Positions 18,327-26,613 are shown, counted from the stretch's first letter. The stretch: 64,000 nt of DNA from Roseiarcus sp963737365 (GCA_963737365.1 CAVTSD010000001.1:1178001-1242000), one strand, 5' to 3'. Notes: generated from the letters alone by a model not told the origin. Translations and numbers: made by a program.

Positions 18327-18345
18327 TGACCGAACCGTTCGGTCA
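18327..18345. promoter_or_regulatory. TetR-type operator 1 (emrA side)
   Basis: The 19-bp perfect odd palindrome TGACCGAAC-C-GTTCGGTCA lies between the predicted emrA -10 element and the emrA start codon. It shares the half-site GTTCGGTCA with operator 2. It is the strongest palindrome in the intergenic region and the expected main binding site of the adjacent TetR-family repressor. Confidence 0.88.
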
Positions 18346-18352
18346 TTTCTCG

Positions 18353-18383
18353 TTGACTTAGCGGAACGAGCCGCGTATTGCAA
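18353..18383. promoter_or_regulatory. Overlapping divergent promoters for tetR and emrAB
   Basis: Plus strand: TTGACT (18353-18358), 17 bp, TATTGC (18376-18381), driving the TetR gene. Minus strand: TTGCAA (18378-18383), 17 bp, TAAGTC (18360-18355), driving emrAB. The two promoters occupy the same 31 bp and are bracketed by the two operators. A repressor bound at either site could therefore block one promoter downstream of its start region. Confidence 0.65.
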
Positions 18384-18391
18384 GAAAAATC

Positions 18392-18410
18392 GAACTGAAC
18401 GGTTCGGTCA
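18392..18410. promoter_or_regulatory. TetR-type operator 2 (tetR side)
   Basis: GAACTGAAC-G-GTTCGGTCA: the right half-site is identical to operator 1 and the left matches at six of nine positions. It lies downstream of the predicted tetR -10 element, in the right place for autorepression. Confidence 0.78.
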
Positions 18411-18443
18411 CCGTTTCATTCGTCTGAGAAAAGTAGGGTTGGC

Positions 18444-19076
18444 ATGGAATCTGAGGCGCTTGAGCGCGACGCGGGGCTGGCCAATGACGGCAGCGCCAAA
18501 CGTCGCCAGATCGTGGAGGGCGCTCGTCAGGTGTTCCTAAGCGCTGGTTTCGACGGCGCGAGCATGAACGACATAGCCCGCGCCGCTGGCGTCTCGAAGG
18601 GCACCCTCTATGCCTATTTCAACTCCAAGGACGAATTGTTCGAGGCAATCATTCGCGGCGAGTTTGCCCAGGCCGCGGAGCGCCTCTGCACGTTTCGGCG
18701 CGAGGGCGACGCTCGCGACATGCTGAAGGACTTCGGCGTCCGGCTCATCAGTCGGATGTCGGCGCCGGGAACGCGCTCGCTTGCCCGCGTCGTTATCGCG
18801 GCGGCGGAGAAATTCCCCCACATCGGCCGCGCCTTCTACGAAGCGGGGCCGCTGTACGGCGCGACGCGCCTCGCGGTTGAGCTTGAACACCTACAGAAGG
18901 CGGGCGCTCTGAAAATGCCCGACCCAGAGCGCGCCGCCTGGCAGTTCGTCGACCTCTGCCAGAGTTATATTTACAAGCGCCTCGTATTCGGGGTCGTCGA
19001 TTCGATCAGCCGCGAGGAGATTGAAGCCTCGGTCGAGGCAGGGGTCGACGTGTTTCTCAAGGCGTATGGGGTTTAG
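18444..19076 (+). CDS. TetR/AcrR-family repressor of the emrAB operon
   Basis: A 210-aa repressor. The N-terminal helix-turn-helix (about 20-66) has RQIVEGARQVFLSAGFDGASMNDIARAAGVSKGTLYAYFNSKDELF, a textbook TetR signature. The C-terminal ligand/dimer domain contains REGDARDMLKDFGVRLISRM and ends with the TetR_C-like QSYIYKRLVFG region. It is divergent from emrAB with two matching palindromic operators between, so it very probably represses the pump and itself and is released by a pump substrate. A fragment of a second, related regulator lies 0.5 kb downstream. Confidence 0.93.
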   Translation: MESEALERDAGLANDGSAKRRQIVEGARQVFLSAGFDGASMNDIARAAGVSKGTLYAYFNSKDELFEAIIRGEFAQAAERLCTFRREGDARDMLKDFGVRLISRMSAPGTRSLARVVIAAAEKFPHIGRAFYEAGPLYGATRLAVELEHLQKAGALKMPDPERAAWQFVDLCQSYIYKRLVFGVVDSISREEIEASVEAGVDVFLKAYGV

Positions 19077-19147
19077 CTATCGGGTTCCGCGGCCGCTCGG
19101 GTTCGCTTGACGCCCCAGATAAGACGTCTGACCAAGCCTAGCGGCAT

Positions 19148-19342
19148 TTAGTGAGCCACTTCACCACCGCCAGCCCAGCATTTCTTATACTCGTCCTTGG
19201 CGGCTTGGCCAGTCAGGCCCTTGTTTTTAACGTCCGTTGAACACTGAGCTTTCATCGTGCTCGCATGCTGAGATTTGGGTCCAGCGTAAGCTGCACCACA
19301 GCACACAACGACGATCGTAGTCGCAACTATCAATTTTACCAT
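19148..19342 (-). CDS. Small secreted PsiF-like protein
   Basis: A 64-aa protein with a signal peptide (KLIVATTIVVVCCGAAYA, cleavage near residue 20) and a short mature part containing MKAQCSTDVKNKGLTGQAAKDEYKKCWAGG. The C-x(n)-GL-G-x(n)-C arrangement resembles one PsiF repeat (phosphate-starvation-inducible periplasmic protein); that match is by eye. The ATG at 19342 is preceded by a very strong AGGAGGAA ribosome-binding site, which decides the start over the longer frame to 19435. Function is unknown. Confidence 0.7.
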   Translation of the reverse strand: MVKLIVATTIVVVCCGAAYAGPKSQHASTMKAQCSTDVKNKGLTGQAAKDEYKKCWAGGGEVAH

Positions 19343-19550
19343 TGCTTCCTCCTCAATTGGCTCTCTTGGGTCGCTTGCTATCAAGAGGGCGCACCAACAG
19401 CGAGAGCGCCCGAAAAGAGCGATGCATGCGGCCAATATCCCTCGCTTATTGGCGGCCTAGTTTAATACCCGTGAATTATGTCCATCCTTCCTCGTTTGTC
19501 AAATTCGCACGTTGCTCGGCGGTTCAAATAGCACTGCGCGTCAGCGGCGG

Positions 19551-19618
19551 CGCCTTGCACTTTCGGCTCGAGGGTGACGCTCGCGAAATGCTCAAGGACT
19601 TTGGCGACCATCTCGCCG
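19551..19618 (+). pseudogene. Fragment of a TetR-family regulator gene
   Basis: One frame here reads ALHFRLEGDAREMLKDFG, closely matching LCTFRREGDARDMLKDFG of the intact TetR regulator at 18444-19076. Nucleotide similarity is also high over about 65 bases. Neither the DNA-binding part nor the remaining C-terminal part is present in recognisable form. This is the remnant of a duplicated or related regulator. The surrounding interval 19343-19711 contains no intact gene. Confidence 0.6.
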
Positions 19619-19711
19619 GGTGGTGTGTTGACGTTCGAACCGTGATCCCCCTCACACGCGTTTCGGCGCTTCCGCGATAGCGTTCGAACCCGCCCACCGG
19701 GGGAATGAACC

Positions 19712-20714
19712 ATGTTCGGAAGCACCGTTCTCGACATGACAGCCGGAATACTTTCGGCTTCCTCGCTATCAGCCTGTTCACAAGCGCGGCTGTCGAGGCG
19801 ATCAACTCACTTCTCAATGTGCGGATGAAAGATCTGCGAAACGGGGTGATGGCGCTCGTCAACGATCCCGGTTTCGTCGGTCTGGCGAAGGACCTCTATC
19901 AACATGCGTTGGTCAATCCTCTCGGGCCGGGAAGCGCGGACCCGCTCAAGAACGCCCCGGCCTATATCGACAAAATGCAGTTCGCTGAGGCCTTGCTCGA
20001 TATCACCGGGCTGTCCGCGGCGATTCCAATTGCGGCGGCGCAAGGGCCGGAAGTCGATCCGGTTGCTCAGGTGAATGCGGGAATTAGCGCGCTCAATGCC
20101 CAGGTCGCAAAAATCACCGACCCGCAGATCAAGCAATTGCTTCAGGGAATGGTCACGCGCTGCGGCGGCGACATCAACCGCCTGACCAGGGAACTCGCGA
20201 ACTGGTTCGATTACAGCATGGATCGGTTGAGCGGCGATTTCAAACGCTGAACCCAATGGATGACTTTTTCGCCATCGCGCTCGCGAGCGCAATTGCCCTC
20301 AATCTGGACACGATTCGGATCGCCACCCTGGTCTGGGAGCAACCCGCTCTTGCCGAAAAGTTAAAGTCGGCGTCGAGCGAGGAGCCTCGGCCAGCAGACG
20401 CCAAGGGCGCTATTGAAAACGGCGAACATCTTGTCACGACGATCAACAAGCTCGCAATCAGAGGAAGCGGCTTCCCGGTCGGCTGGCCGCCTGGTCATTT
20501 TTTCGACCTCCAGGACGGAAACGGCAAGTGGGAAGCTTTTTGGGTTGCGTCTCCCTCGGTGTGGTATCGGCCCGTTATTGGTTGGTTCATCACCGCCGTC
20601 GCCGCGCTGTTCGGGGCCCCCTTCTGGTTCGACATCCTGCAATCCGTCGTCCGACTCAAAGGAGCCGGTCCCAGTCCTGACGAGAAAACGAACAAGAGGG
20701 CGGCCTCAAGCTAG
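19712..20714 (+). pseudogene. Broken gene for a conserved membrane protein (two frameshifts and a stop)
   Basis: Three frames join into one plausible protein. Frame A from ATG 19712 reads MFGSTVLDMTAGIL. Adding one T to the run CTTTC (19752-19754) continues it as FGFLAISLFTSAAVEAI in frame B, which runs on through LRNGVMALVNDPGF and WFDYSMDRLSGDFKR to TGA 20248-20250. Beyond that TGA the same frame reads TQWMTF. Adding one T to the five-T run at 20265-20269 then enters frame C, FAIALASAIALNLDTIRIATLVW, ending at 20714. From memory, a known family of uncharacterised membrane proteins has this order: GSTVLDVAIGL start, LR-x-G-I, MDR-SG-x-KR, TQ, then a second membrane segment with LN-D-T-x-x-IA. 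The C-terminal third has one more membrane segment. Separately, frames 19705-20250 and 20256-20714 could be two short genes, but that is less likely. Confidence 0.7.
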
Positions 20715-20770
20715 GCTGTTCGCGAAGGCTGCCGCCTGATTGACCAGCCCGAGCGCTTTCACTTAACCTT

Positions 20771-22198
20771 CTAGTCGACGGCGAGGGGGTGGATCATGTC
20801 CTCCGGACGGACCCATTTGTCGAACTGATCGGCCGTGACGAAGCCCAGCGCGAGAGCGGCGTCCCGGAGGCTCGTATCCTCGCGATGGGCTTTGATCGCG
20901 ATCTGAGCGGATTTCTCGTATCCGATATGCGGGTTGAGCGCGGTCACCAGCATAAGCGAATTGTCGAGATGCGCCTTGATGCGCTTCTCATCCGGCTCGA
21001 TGCCCACGGCGCAATTGTCGTTGAATGAAAGGCACCCGTCGGCCAAGAGCTGCGCCGAGTCGAGAACGTTGTGCAGGATCACCGGCTTGAACACGTTCAG
21101 CTGGAAATGTCCTTGCGAGCCGGCCATGGCCACCGCGACATCGTTGCCGAACACGTGCACCGCGACCATGGTCAAGGCTTCACATTGGGTGGGGTTGATT
21201 TTGCCTGGCATGATCGAGGAGCCGGGCTCGTTTTCCGGGATCTTCAGTTCTCCGATGCCTGCACGGGGTCCGCTGACATAGAGGCGGATGTCGTTGGCTA
21301 TTTTCATGCATGCGCCGGCCAGGGTGCGGATCGCCGCGCTGACATTGACCATCGCGTCGTCCGCTGACAAAGCCGCGAATTTGTTGCGCGCCGACGTGAA
21401 CGGCTCGCCGGTCTCCTCAGCGAGAATGCGCGCGACCGTTTCGCCGAAGCGGGGGTCCGCGTTGAGGCCAGTGCCGACCGCCGTTCCGCCAATGGCAAGC
21501 GGCATCAGCCCTTGGCAAGCCCGCTCGATCCCGGCGATCGCCTGGTCGAGTTGAGCCGCCCAGCCTGAAATCACTTGACCGAGGGTCAGCGGTGTCGCGT
21601 CCTGCAGATGCGTGCGGCCGACCATCACAACATGCGAAAAGGCCTTCGCCTTGGCGTCGAGCGTGTCCCGCAACTGGGACACCGCGGGCAGCAGCGCCTC
21701 CCTGATCCGCATGACGGTTGCGATATGCATGACCGTTGGAAAGACGTCGTTCGACGACTGGCTGTGATTGACGTCGTCGTTCGGATGGATCGGCTTCTTC
21801 GACCCGATCACGCCGCCCGCGATCTGAATGGCTCGATTGGCGATCACCTCATTGGCGTTCATGTTGGACTGAGTGCCGGACCCGGTCTGAAAGACGACCA
21901 GCGGGAACTCGTCATCGAGCCTGCCGTCGATGACGTCCTGCGCCGCCTGGACGATGAGCTCGGTCTTTTCCTTGGACAATTGCTTCAGTTCGAGATTGGC
22001 CAGCGCCGCGCACTTCTTAAGCAGGCCGAAGGCCTGAATGACCGGCCGCCCCCAGCGATGCCGATCGACTCCGATGACAAAATTGAGGCGGGAGCGCTCG
22101 GTCTGCGCGCCCCACAAATGCTCGACGGGCACCCGCACCTCGCCGAGCGCGTCTTTCTCAATGCGCCACTCTTCGTTTTTTTGGGGGGAGCTCGCCAT
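20771..22198 (-). CDS. fumC: Class II fumarate hydratase
   Basis: A 475-aa cytoplasmic iron-independent fumarase that interconverts fumarate and malate in the TCA cycle. It shows the superfamily signature GSSIMPGKINP (about 327-337) with the catalytic serine loop. TGSGTQSNMNANEVIANRA (about 104-122) and NDDVNHSQSSNDVFPT (about 136-151) form the active site. The ATG at 22198 gives the family length; an open extension upstream to 22534 runs into the rplY side and is not fumarase-like. It is divergent from rplY. Confidence 0.98.
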   Translation of the reverse strand: MASSPQKNEEWRIEKDALGEVRVPVEHLWGAQTERSRLNFVIGVDRHRWGRPVIQAFGLLKKCAALANLELKQLSKEKTELIVQAAQDVIDGRLDDEFPLVVFQTGSGTQSNMNANEVIANRAIQIAGGVIGSKKPIHPNDDVNHSQSSNDVFPTVMHIATVMRIREALLPAVSQLRDTLDAKAKAFSHVVMVGRTHLQDATPLTLGQVISGWAAQLDQAIAGIERACQGLMPLAIGGTAVGTGLNADPRFGETVARILAEETGEPFTSARNKFAALSADDAMVNVSAAIRTLAGACMKIANDIRLYVSGPRAGIGELKIPENEPGSSIMPGKINPTQCEALTMVAVHVFGNDVAVAMAGSQGHFQLNVFKPVILHNVLDSAQLLADGCLSFNDNCAVGIEPDEKRIKAHLDNSLMLVTALNPHIGYEKSAQIAIKAHREDTSLRDAALALGFVTADQFDKWVRPEDMIHPLAVD

Positions 22199-22360
22199 CT
22201 TAGTCCTATCTCCGAAAGAACAGCATTTGCGAGGATGCGCCTCCAAAAGCAAGGCGCCGACGCTCTTGCTCCCTGCGCTCTCCTTCTCTATAAGCCGGCG
22301 CTTCGCGCTGAAATCCGACACCCCTGGAGGCAGGGCGCGATCCGATAAAAGGACATTATC

Positions 22361-23122
22361 ATGGCAGCGATCAAGCAACTCGCGGCCGTGGCGCGTAGCG
22401 GGACAGGCAAGGGGGCCGCCCGCTCCGTTCGTCGCGAAGGCCGTGTTCCAGCCGTCATCTATGGCGGCGGCGTCAAGCCCGAGCCGATCTCGGTCGACTA
22501 CAAGGACGTCAACAAGTTCATCTATGCCGGCCACTTTCTAACCTCGATTTTTGAGCTTGAGCTCGACGGGCGCAAGGAGCGGGTTCTGCCGCGCGACTAT
22601 CAGCTCGATGTTGTCACCGACCGGCCAACTCACGTCGATTTTCTGCGCCTTGCGCCGGGTTCGAGCGTGCGCATCGGCATCCCCGTGCACGTCGCCAACC
22701 GTGAAGCCTCGCCCGGATTGAAAAAGGGCGGCGCGGTCAATCTGGTGCTACACACGGTCGAAGTCATGGCGCCTGCTGACGACATCCCGGAATCGATCAC
22801 CATCGACCTTGCCGGCATGGATTTTCACGATTCGGTGCATGTGTCGGCGCTCAAGCTGCCTGAGGGCTGCCGGCTGATCAGCGGCACGGCCGAGCTCACG
22901 GTGGTGACGATCGTGCCTCCGACGGTCATGGCCGAAGAGACTCCCGCAGCCGCCGCCGCGGCGCCCGCCGCAGGCGCGGCCCCCGCGGCTGGAGCCGCGC
23001 CTGCAGCTGGAGGCGGCAAGGGCGCCGCCGCGCCGGCAAAAGGCGCTGCGGCGCCTGCGAAAGGCGCAGCCGCTCCCGCCGCCGCCAAGCCAGCCGCGGC
23101 GAAGCCTGCCGCCAAGAAGTAA
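22361..23122 (+). CDS. rplY: 50S ribosomal protein L25 (CTC form) with long Ala/Pro/Lys tail
   Basis: A 253-aa 5S-rRNA-binding ribosomal protein of the general-stress CTC type. The L25 domain (about 5-95) has GKGAARSVRREGRVPAVIYGG and LPRDYQLDVVTDRPTHVDF. The TL5-like C-terminal beta domain (about 100-187) follows. The last 62 residues are low complexity: repeats of AAPAAG, then AAAPAKG, then AKPAAAK. It pairs with pth 100 bases downstream, the usual arrangement in proteobacteria. AAAAGGA precedes the ATG. Confidence 0.96.
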   Translation: MAAIKQLAAVARSGTGKGAARSVRREGRVPAVIYGGGVKPEPISVDYKDVNKFIYAGHFLTSIFELELDGRKERVLPRDYQLDVVTDRPTHVDFLRLAPGSSVRIGIPVHVANREASPGLKKGGAVNLVLHTVEVMAPADDIPESITIDLAGMDFHDSVHVSALKLPEGCRLISGTAELTVVTIVPPTVMAEETPAAAAAAPAAGAAPAAGAAPAAGGGKGAAAPAKGAAAPAKGAAAPAAAKPAAAKPAAKK

Positions 23123-23221
23123 ACGGCCAAGCGCGTCGATCGAGGCGCCGCGTCCCCTTCGGGCGCAGGCGCTTCGACGTCGCGCTGGACGAGCGCCTCA
23201 GGCTGATCGATCGGGGACCCC

Positions 23222-23818
23222 ATGCTTGTCATTGCGGGACTCGGCAATCCGGGCGCGCGTTACGCGCGCAACCGGCACAACATCGGCTTCATGGCGGTTG
23301 ACGCGATCGCCGAGGCGGGTCGGTTCGGGCCCTTTCGCGCCCGGCACCAGGGGCTGATGGCCGACGGACTGATCGGCGACGAGCGGGTCATGCTGCTCAA
23401 GCCGCAGACCTACATGAACGATTCCGGGCGCAGCGTCGGCGAGGCCCTGCGCTATGCGAAGCTCGATCTCGGCGCTCTGGTCGTGATCCACGACGAGCTC
23501 GATCTCGCGCCCGGCAAGGTCAGGGTCAAGGTCGGCGGCGGCGACGCCGGACACAATGGCTTGCGCTCGATCACCGCCCATGTCGGGGCCGGCTACAAGC
23601 GGGTGCGGCTCGGCATCGGCCATCCGGGCGACAAGGCGCTCGTCCACAACTATGTCCTGAACGACTTCGCGAAATCGGAGGCCGGCTGGGTCGAGGCGGT
23701 CTGCCGCGCGATCGCCGAGGCCGCGCCGTTTCTGGCCAGCGGCCAGGACGCGAGCTTTCAGAACAAGACCCATCTCGCCATCGAGGCCGCCGGCTTCGGC
23801 GAGAAACCCAGCGCCTGA
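23222..23818 (+). CDS. pth: Peptidyl-tRNA hydrolase
   Basis: A 198-aa cytoplasmic esterase that releases peptides from prematurely dissociated peptidyl-tRNA. It has GLGNPGARYARNRHNIGFMAVD (about 6-27) with the catalytic His, the PQTYMNDSGRSV block (about 61-72), the catalytic Asp in VIHDELDLAPG (about 87-97) and GGGDAGHNGLRSI (about 105-117). Length is normal. It lies directly downstream of rplY and is probably co-transcribed. Confidence 0.98.
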   Translation: MLVIAGLGNPGARYARNRHNIGFMAVDAIAEAGRFGPFRARHQGLMADGLIGDERVMLLKPQTYMNDSGRSVGEALRYAKLDLGALVVIHDELDLAPGKVRVKVGGGDAGHNGLRSITAHVGAGYKRVRLGIGHPGDKALVHNYVLNDFAKSEAGWVEAVCRAIAEAAPFLASGQDASFQNKTHLAIEAAGFGEKPSA

Positions 23819-23899
23819 CCTGGCGCGTCTTGTCCGCGGCTTTGGGCGCACGTTGTGACGCTGTTCGCGGCGGCAGTCAGCTGAACAGGGAACGCCCGG

Positions 23900-25477
23900 T
23901 CAAGCTGCGTTTGCTGGCGCGCGCTGGCGCCGCCGCATGCGTCGCCGGCGCCGCTCAGGCGCCTCGGGGGTCGTTTCGGCCTTGAGCGCCGGCAGGGTGT
24001 CCATCACCCGTTCAGCCGGGAAAATGACAATCACTTCGGTGCCGACCCGCACGGTCGAATTGAGCCGGAATTCCCCGCCGTGCAATTCGACCAGTCCCTT
24101 GACGATCGGGAGCCCGAGGCCGGTCCCTTCTTCCGCGTTTTTCTGGGCGAGCGTGCCCCGGCCGAAAGACGACAGAACGATCGGAATCTCCTCGGAAGGA
24201 ATGCCGGGGCCGGTGTCGGCGATGGACAGATATTGTCCCCCTTTCCGGGTCCAGCCGACCTTGACGGTGATGGCGCCGCCCTGAGGCGTGAATTTGATCG
24301 CGTTGCTGAGGAGGTTGAGCGTCACCTGGCGCACGGCGCGCTCGTCCGCCCAGATGCGCGGCAGTCCGGGCTCCATGGCTTCGGTGATAACGAGATGGCG
24401 CCGCTCGATCCGCAGCCAGAGGAGACGAAGGCACTCCTCGACCACCGCGGCGAGCGAGACCGGCTCCTCCTTCAGATCGTACCGCCCCGCCTCCACCCGC
24501 GACAGATCGAGAATTTCGTTGATCAGCATCAGGAGATGCTGGCCGCTGGCGTGAATGTCGGTGGAATATTCCTTGTAAGCCGGCACCGAGTGCGGACCGA
24601 ACAGTTCGCCCTTCATGACCTCGGAGAACCCGAGGACGGCGTTCAGCGGGGTGCGCAGCTCATGGCTCATCGTCGCCAGGAAGCGCGACTTGGCCAGATT
24701 GGCGCCCTCGGCGCGGCGGCGCGCCTCGTCCGAGTTGAGCTTGGCTTGCTCGAGTTCGGCGATGAGCGAGTCCTTTTCCGCCTGAAACGACATGTTCTGT
24801 GAAGCCGTGGCGTGGAGGCGCCGCGCGACCACCAGGAAATAGACGACGACGCCGATGGACAGCGCCGCCGTCGGCAGAGCCGCCCCGTGCAGATGCGGGG
24901 CGTAGAGGAGGATCACGCCCACGATCATCGGCGCCATGCCGGCGACGAATGCGGCCGGAATGGCCGCCGCCAGAAGGGACATCACAGTCGAGACGAGCAG
25001 CATCACGATGATGGCGAACGCATGCGCGTTCGGCTCGCTCGATTTGAGCAGCATGACCACGAGATAGGCCCAAGCCGACCCGCTAAGCGCGGTGGAAAAT
25101 ACGAACTTGCGCCGCCAGACCCCCGCCGTCTTTTCCTGGTCGCTCGAGTCCAGAAAGGCGATCGGCAACGCATAGCCGGTCAGAATTGCGCAGGTGATGA
25201 AGGCGAGCCAGGTTGTGAGCGGGCCGGCGCCGATCCAGGCCAACGCCGTCGCGCAGACGCCGAGCGCAACGACGCCCAGCATCGGCGTGGCGCTGCGGTT
25301 GATCTCGGCGAACAGACGCACCATGGCGCTCGAATGGCTGGGGATCGCGTCGGGCTCGGAGAGGGAGCGCCGCGCCTCTCTGAGCTGGATGGTCATCTTG
25401 CGCCGGCGCGCGGCGGCTTCGGAATCGGCCTTGACGCCGCTTCCGCTCCCACCCAGGTCCGCCCCGACATCACGCAT
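23900..25477 (-). CDS. Membrane-bound sensor histidine kinase (PdhS/PleC-like)
   Basis: A 525-aa sensor kinase. After a polar N-terminus, about six hydrophobic segments (residues 60-230) form the sensor. A short coiled coil (SLIAELEQAKLNSDEARRRAEGANLAKS) leads to the H-box FLATMSHELRTPLNAVLGFS (phosphorylated His near 275), followed by the N-box LNLLSNAIKFT, G1 DTGPGIP and G2 GTGLGLPIVKGLVELHGG. The dimerization helix resembles the PleC/PdhS kinases of Alphaproteobacteria. The C-terminus is an arginine-rich tail (RRRRRMRRRQR). No response regulator is adjacent, so the partner and signal are unknown. Confidence 0.9.
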   Translation of the reverse strand: MRDVGADLGGSGSGVKADSEAAARRRKMTIQLREARRSLSEPDAIPSHSSAMVRLFAEINRSATPMLGVVALGVCATALAWIGAGPLTTWLAFITCAILTGYALPIAFLDSSDQEKTAGVWRRKFVFSTALSGSAWAYLVVMLLKSSEPNAHAFAIIVMLLVSTVMSLLAAAIPAAFVAGMAPMIVGVILLYAPHLHGAALPTAALSIGVVVYFLVVARRLHATASQNMSFQAEKDSLIAELEQAKLNSDEARRRAEGANLAKSRFLATMSHELRTPLNAVLGFSEVMKGELFGPHSVPAYKEYSTDIHASGQHLLMLINEILDLSRVEAGRYDLKEEPVSLAAVVEECLRLLWLRIERRHLVITEAMEPGLPRIWADERAVRQVTLNLLSNAIKFTPQGGAITVKVGWTRKGGQYLSIADTGPGIPSEEIPIVLSSFGRGTLAQKNAEEGTGLGLPIVKGLVELHGGEFRLNSTVRVGTEVIVIFPAERVMDTLPALKAETTPEAPERRRRRMRRRQRAPANAA

Positions 25478-25692
25478 AGCCGCCCGACACGTACGCTGTT
25501 ACTCGCGTCAATCATGCGGCTGAATTGATTAACGAGCTGCTGACGCAATGATTGAGAATTGAGAGATTTTTGACGATAATTTGATTAGGGTTGTTCAGCT
25601 GCTCGCCAGCAATTCCCTCTAACTGGGATCGAGCTTCAGGATCTTTCACCTTGCTATGGCGTTAGCGGCGCACGCGGGCGGGCAATGGCGGC

Positions 25693-26304
25693 ATGAAACT
25701 CTACAATTCCAATTCGGCGCCGAGCCCTCGCCGCGTACGCATTTTCCTTGCCGAGAAGGGCGTCTCGATACCGTATGTCGAGGTCGATCTCGCGAAGCTC
25801 GATCACAAGACGCCGGAATTCTCGGCGCTCAATCCCTTCGAGACCATTCCGATCCTCGAACTCGACGACGGGACAAGGATCGCCGAAACGATGGCGATAT
25901 GCCGGTATATCGAGGCGCTGCGGCCGGAGCCAAACCTTTTTGGCTTAGCCGCGCTCGAGCTGGCGACGATCGAGATGTGGCAACGCCAGCTCGAATTGCG
26001 GCTCTTCCTGCCAATCGCGCAGGTCGTGCGTCACGGACATCCGAAAATGGCGGAGATGGAGAAACCACAGATTCCCGACTGGGCCGCGGCAAACCGTTCG
26101 AAGGCTTTGAAAGCGATGGCCCTCGTCGACGAGGCTTTGCGCGACCGTCAGTTCATCGCTGGCGACCGTTTTACGGTCGCCGATATCACCGGGCTCGTGG
26201 CGCTGGATTTCGCCAAATCGGCGCGGATCGCGATTCCGCCCGAACTCGTTCACCTCAACCGCTGGCGCGAGGCGCTGAAGATGAGGCCCAGCGCCGCGGC
26301 GTGA
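25693..26304 (+). CDS. Glutathione S-transferase family protein
   Basis: A 203-aa cytosolic GST-fold protein. The N-terminal thioredoxin-like domain contains NSAPSPRRVRIFLAEKG (about 5-21, with the serine at the expected catalytic position), NPFETIPILELDDGTRIAETMAICRYIE and the cis-Pro/Ser-like pair for glutathione. The C-terminal helical domain has FIAGDRFTVADITGLVALDFAK, the conserved N-capping box. It probably conjugates or reduces electrophiles; the substrate is not predictable. It is a single gene with no obvious partner. Confidence 0.92.
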   Translation: MKLYNSNSAPSPRRVRIFLAEKGVSIPYVEVDLAKLDHKTPEFSALNPFETIPILELDDGTRIAETMAICRYIEALRPEPNLFGLAALELATIEMWQRQLELRLFLPIAQVVRHGHPKMAEMEKPQIPDWAAANRSKALKAMALVDEALRDRQFIAGDRFTVADITGLVALDFAKSARIAIPPELVHLNRWREALKMRPSAAA

Positions 26305-26346
26305 GGCGCCGGCTTGACTTGCCGACGCCCGGATTTGCTTAGCCGT

Positions 26347-26613
26347 TTAGTTGCAGACGCGCACGCCGCCGCGCCACCAGCAATGGCGACCGTATGGGTG
26401 AGCATACGGATGCGCATAGGGGTGCGCATAGACGGCGCCGTTCGGGCGGCATCCGCCGTTCGGTCCGCGATGAAAGCCGGCGCCGCAGCCGCCGGCTGTC
26501 AGCGTGATCGCGGACGGCGCCTTGTCAGCCGGCGCGAACGGCATGGCCTGAGACGGCGCGGCGGCCGAGAGGCCGACGAGGGCAAAAGCAGAGGCAATCA
26601 AGATGTTTCGCAT
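26347..26613 (-). CDS. Small secreted protein with GCG_CRPN prefix and YAHP repeats
   Basis: An 88-aa protein. The signal peptide (LIASAFALVGLSAAAPSQA, cleavage about 23) precedes AITLTAGGCGAGFHRGPNGGCRPN. This GCG...CRPN block marks a known family of small secreted proteins in Hyphomicrobiales in which the block precedes short repeats. Here the repeats are three YAHP units and the C-terminus is RHCWWRGGVRVCN. The four cysteines could form two disulfides and the His/Tyr-rich repeats could bind metal; both are inference. The role is unknown. Confidence 0.75.
   Translation of the reverse strand: MRNILIASAFALVGLSAAAPSQAMPFAPADKAPSAITLTAGGCGAGFHRGPNGGCRPNGAVYAHPYAHPYAHPYGRHCWWRGGVRVCN
26394..26429 (-). 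repeat. Three 12-bp tandem units coding for YAHP
   Basis: Units 26394-26405, 26406-26417 and 26418-26429 (plus-strand consensus A-(T/C/G)-G-G-(G/A)-TG-(A/C)-GCAT) each encode Tyr-Ala-His-Pro in the secreted protein. The copies differ mainly at third codon positions, so the amino-acid repeat is kept while the DNA has drifted. This suggests selection on the peptide. Confidence 0.85.

Noticed and set aside
19630..19700. tRNA-like GTTCGAACC strings (twice)
   Set aside because: Flanking bases do not form a T-stem, and no acceptor or anticodon arm fits.
22922..23121. CRISPR-like repetition
   Set aside because: The repeats are in-frame low-complexity codons of the L25 tail with no spacers; no CRISPR array was seen anywhere in the window.
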